Positions 61,447 to 62,908 of a stretch of 62,908 nt of DNA are shown here, one piece after another. A program made the position numbers and the translations under genes. The DNA is taken from positions 1 through 62,908 of the forward strand of contig JAHHUG010000001.1 of the NCBI GenBank assembly GCA_020024085.1, read 5' to 3'. Source of the stretch: Christensenellaceae bacterium. Its GTDB lineage: Bacteria; Bacillota; Clostridia; Christensenellales; CAAEEZ01. The number at the start of each line of letters is the position of its first letter. Position 1 is the first letter of the stretch. The notes under the pieces are model-generated. The model was not told the origin of the DNA. It did no database searches and worked only from the letters and a program-made list of their open reading frames with translations.

Positions 61447-62835
61447 ATGTACGATATTATCATAGTTGGAGCAGGTCCAGCAGGTATATTTACAGCATTA
61501 GAGCTTGTAAGACAAAAGAGAAATAAAAAAATATTAATTATTGAAAAAGGCAGACCTATTGAAAAACGAGCTTGCCCTAAAAACAAAACAAAAAAATGTG
61601 TTAATTGCAAACCTTATTGCAATATTACAACAGGTTTTTCAGGTGCAGGTGCTTTCTCTGATGGTAAACTATCTCTAAGCTATGAGGTTGGTGGCGACCT
61701 TCCTGAACTTATCGGTAGAGATGCTGCTGAACAATTAATTGAATATACTGATAAAATTTATCTTGAGTTTGGTGCTGATAGCAAGGTTGAGGGTGTCGGC
61801 AACGAAGAAAAAGTTAAGGATATTCGTAGAAAAGCTATTAAGGCTGGTCTAAAACTTGTTGATTGTCCTATTCGTCATTTAGGTACAGAGAAAGCTCAAG
61901 AAATTTACTTTAAGATAGAACAATATTTGCTTGAAAATGGTGTAGACATCGAGTTTCTTACAAATGTTGATAATATTATCCTTGATGGCGAAGAGTGTAA
62001 AGGTGTTATCACAAGCAATACTAAAGGCGAAGTTAATACAATTTACGGAAAAAAAGTAGTTATCGCTACCGGTCGTCGTGGTGCTGATTGGCTAGAGAAA
62101 ATCTGCGAGGAGCACAATATTTTGCACGAGGCTGGTGTAGTTGATATCGGTGTTAGAGTTGAGTGCCGTAACGAGATTATGGAAGATGTAAACAATGTTC
62201 TTTACGAGTCAAAGTTAATCGGTTACCCAGACCCATTCAAAAATAAGGTTCGTACTTTCTGTCAAAATCCAGGTGGTTTTGTTAGTCAAGAAAACTACGA
62301 CAACGACCTTGCTGTTGTAAATGGTCACTCTTATAAGGATTTGAAATCTAACAACACAAACCTTTCTATTTTGTGTTCTGCAAAATTCCAAGACCCATTC
62401 AATCAACCTATTGAGTATGCTCAAAAGGTTGGCGAGCTTACAAATATGCTTGGTAATGGTCATGTACTTGTTCAAAGATATGGCGATATCCTTGATGGCA
62501 AAAGGACTTGGCAACACGAACTTGATAGAAGCAATGTTCGCCCAACCCTTGTAGATGCTGTTGCTGGCGATATTACATCTGCTATGCCTTATAGACCAAT
62601 GCTTTCAATCATTAACTTTATCAAGGCAGTCGACTATGTTGTACCAGGTTTTGCAAGTCAAGAAACATTGTTGTATTCACCAGAACTTAAGTTCTATTCA
62701 AATAAAATCAAGATGGACAAAAATCTTGATACAAACATCAAAAACTTACATTGCTTAGGCGATAGCTCAGGCTGGACAAGAGGTCTTATGATGGCTTCTA
62801 TTATGGGTGTTTTGATGGCACATAAAATTGATTAA
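61447..62835 (+). CDS. COG2509-type FAD-dependent dehydrogenase
   Basis: A 462-residue flavoprotein. The FAD loop IIIVGAGPAGIFTALEL is at the N-terminus. Several cysteines follow near 45-60 in CPKNK and CVNCKPYC, then GFSGAGAFSDGKLS, an internal VVIATGRRG and a C-terminal LGDSSGWTRG. This is the widespread uncharacterised FAD-dependent dehydrogenase family. The electron acceptor and substrate are unknown. Control by a guanine-class riboswitch ties it to purine metabolism. AAAAGGAG precedes the ATG. Confidence 0.88.
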   Translation: MYDIIIVGAGPAGIFTALELVRQKRNKKILIIEKGRPIEKRACPKNKTKKCVNCKPYCNITTGFSGAGAFSDGKLSLSYEVGGDLPELIGRDAAEQLIEYTDKIYLEFGADSKVEGVGNEEKVKDIRRKAIKAGLKLVDCPIRHLGTEKAQEIYFKIEQYLLENGVDIEFLTNVDNIILDGEECKGVITSNTKGEVNTIYGKKVVIATGRRGADWLEKICEEHNILHEAGVVDIGVRVECRNEIMEDVNNVLYESKLIGYPDPFKNKVRTFCQNPGGFVSQENYDNDLAVVNGHSYKDLKSNNTNLSILCSAKFQDPFNQPIEYAQKVGELTNMLGNGHVLVQRYGDILDGKRTWQHELDRSNVRPTLVDAVAGDITSAMPYRPMLSIINFIKAVDYVVPGFASQETLLYSPELKFYSNKIKMDKNLDTNIKNLHCLGDSSGWTRGLMMASIMGVLMAHKID

Positions 62836-62867
62836 TTCCTAGTAAAATAAAATAAACATTAAAAAGT

Positions 62868-62897
62868 AAATTCGCATTTAGGCGAATTTATTTTTTT
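62868..62897 (+). terminator. Terminator after the COG2509 gene
   Basis: An 8-bp AAATTCGC/GCGAATTT stem, six-base loop, then ATTTTTTT. The gene is therefore probably monocistronic. Confidence 0.85.
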
Positions 62898-62908
62898 GTG
62901 GTTGGCAA

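Overview
The window looks like ordinary chromosomal DNA of an AT-rich, low-GC Gram-positive bacterium, most likely an uncultured member of the Clostridia (inference). Support comes from strong AGGAGG-type ribosome binding sites, many near-consensus sigma-A promoters, short U-tailed hairpin terminators, a T-box leader and ZTP and guanine-class riboswitches. Typical Bacillota families also occur: DegV, DUF896/YnzC, BipA/TypA, a YjbM/RelQ-like alarmone synthetase, the single-chain clade of PurL and a PurF with a propeptide and Fe-S cysteines. I see no rRNA, tRNA, CRISPR array, insertion sequence, integrase or phage gene. Most genes are on the + strand in short operons.

Layout. 1-3.7 kb: tail of an upstream gene, then pgsA, a small membrane protein and valS. 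4.1-6.8 kb: a GPH-type sugar symporter with a metallophosphoesterase, followed by a scrap that resembles that enzyme's own C-terminus. 7-11 kb: a ZTP riboswitch, pflB, pflA and birA. 11.2-15 kb: a MATE exporter, a small membrane gene that looks frameshifted, a CorC/HlyC-type protein and an alpha/beta hydrolase. 15-26.3 kb: purine synthesis, with purC divergent from purE-F-M-N-H-D-L; purE is preceded by an unclassified leader (40-codon ORF plus attenuator hairpin). 26.6-28.9 kb: divergent glycosyltransferase and PlsC-type acyltransferase genes driven by two perfect promoters. 29-34.6 kb: an Old Yellow Enzyme-type reductase, an HD protein, a T-box with a UGG specifier before a lone trpB, a DUF896 protein and DegV. 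34.8-38 kb: a CrtO-like membrane protein and a polar amino-acid ABC transporter downstream of a palindrome cluster. 38.2-49.7 kb: esterase, HAD phosphatases, TypA, a degenerate ABC ATPase, a RimK-like ligase, an SDR, a DEAD-box helicase, a CDF exporter and a cyclophilin. 49.8-54.5 kb: deoC-deoB, a shikimate-kinase-like protein and a GH2 protein. 54.5-62.9 kb: a beta-CASP nuclease, a PHP phosphatase, a CtpE-like P-type ATPase with a membrane partner, a small alarmone synthetase, and a guanine-class riboswitch before a COG2509 flavoprotein.

How it fits together. Purine and one-carbon supply is the strongest theme. The ZTP riboswitch should raise formate production by PFL when 10-formyl-THF is short, and the formyl group is used by PurN and PurH encoded a few kb away. 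DeoC/DeoB salvage deoxyribose phosphate, and a guanine-class aptamer controls a flavoprotein of unknown reaction. The least explained items are the purE leader, the guanine aptamer whose expression platform looks like an ON switch, the ABC ATPase with Gln at the catalytic Glu position, the GH2 protein lacking its expected nucleophile, and the frameshifted small membrane gene. All calls come from reading the sequence; no database search was run.
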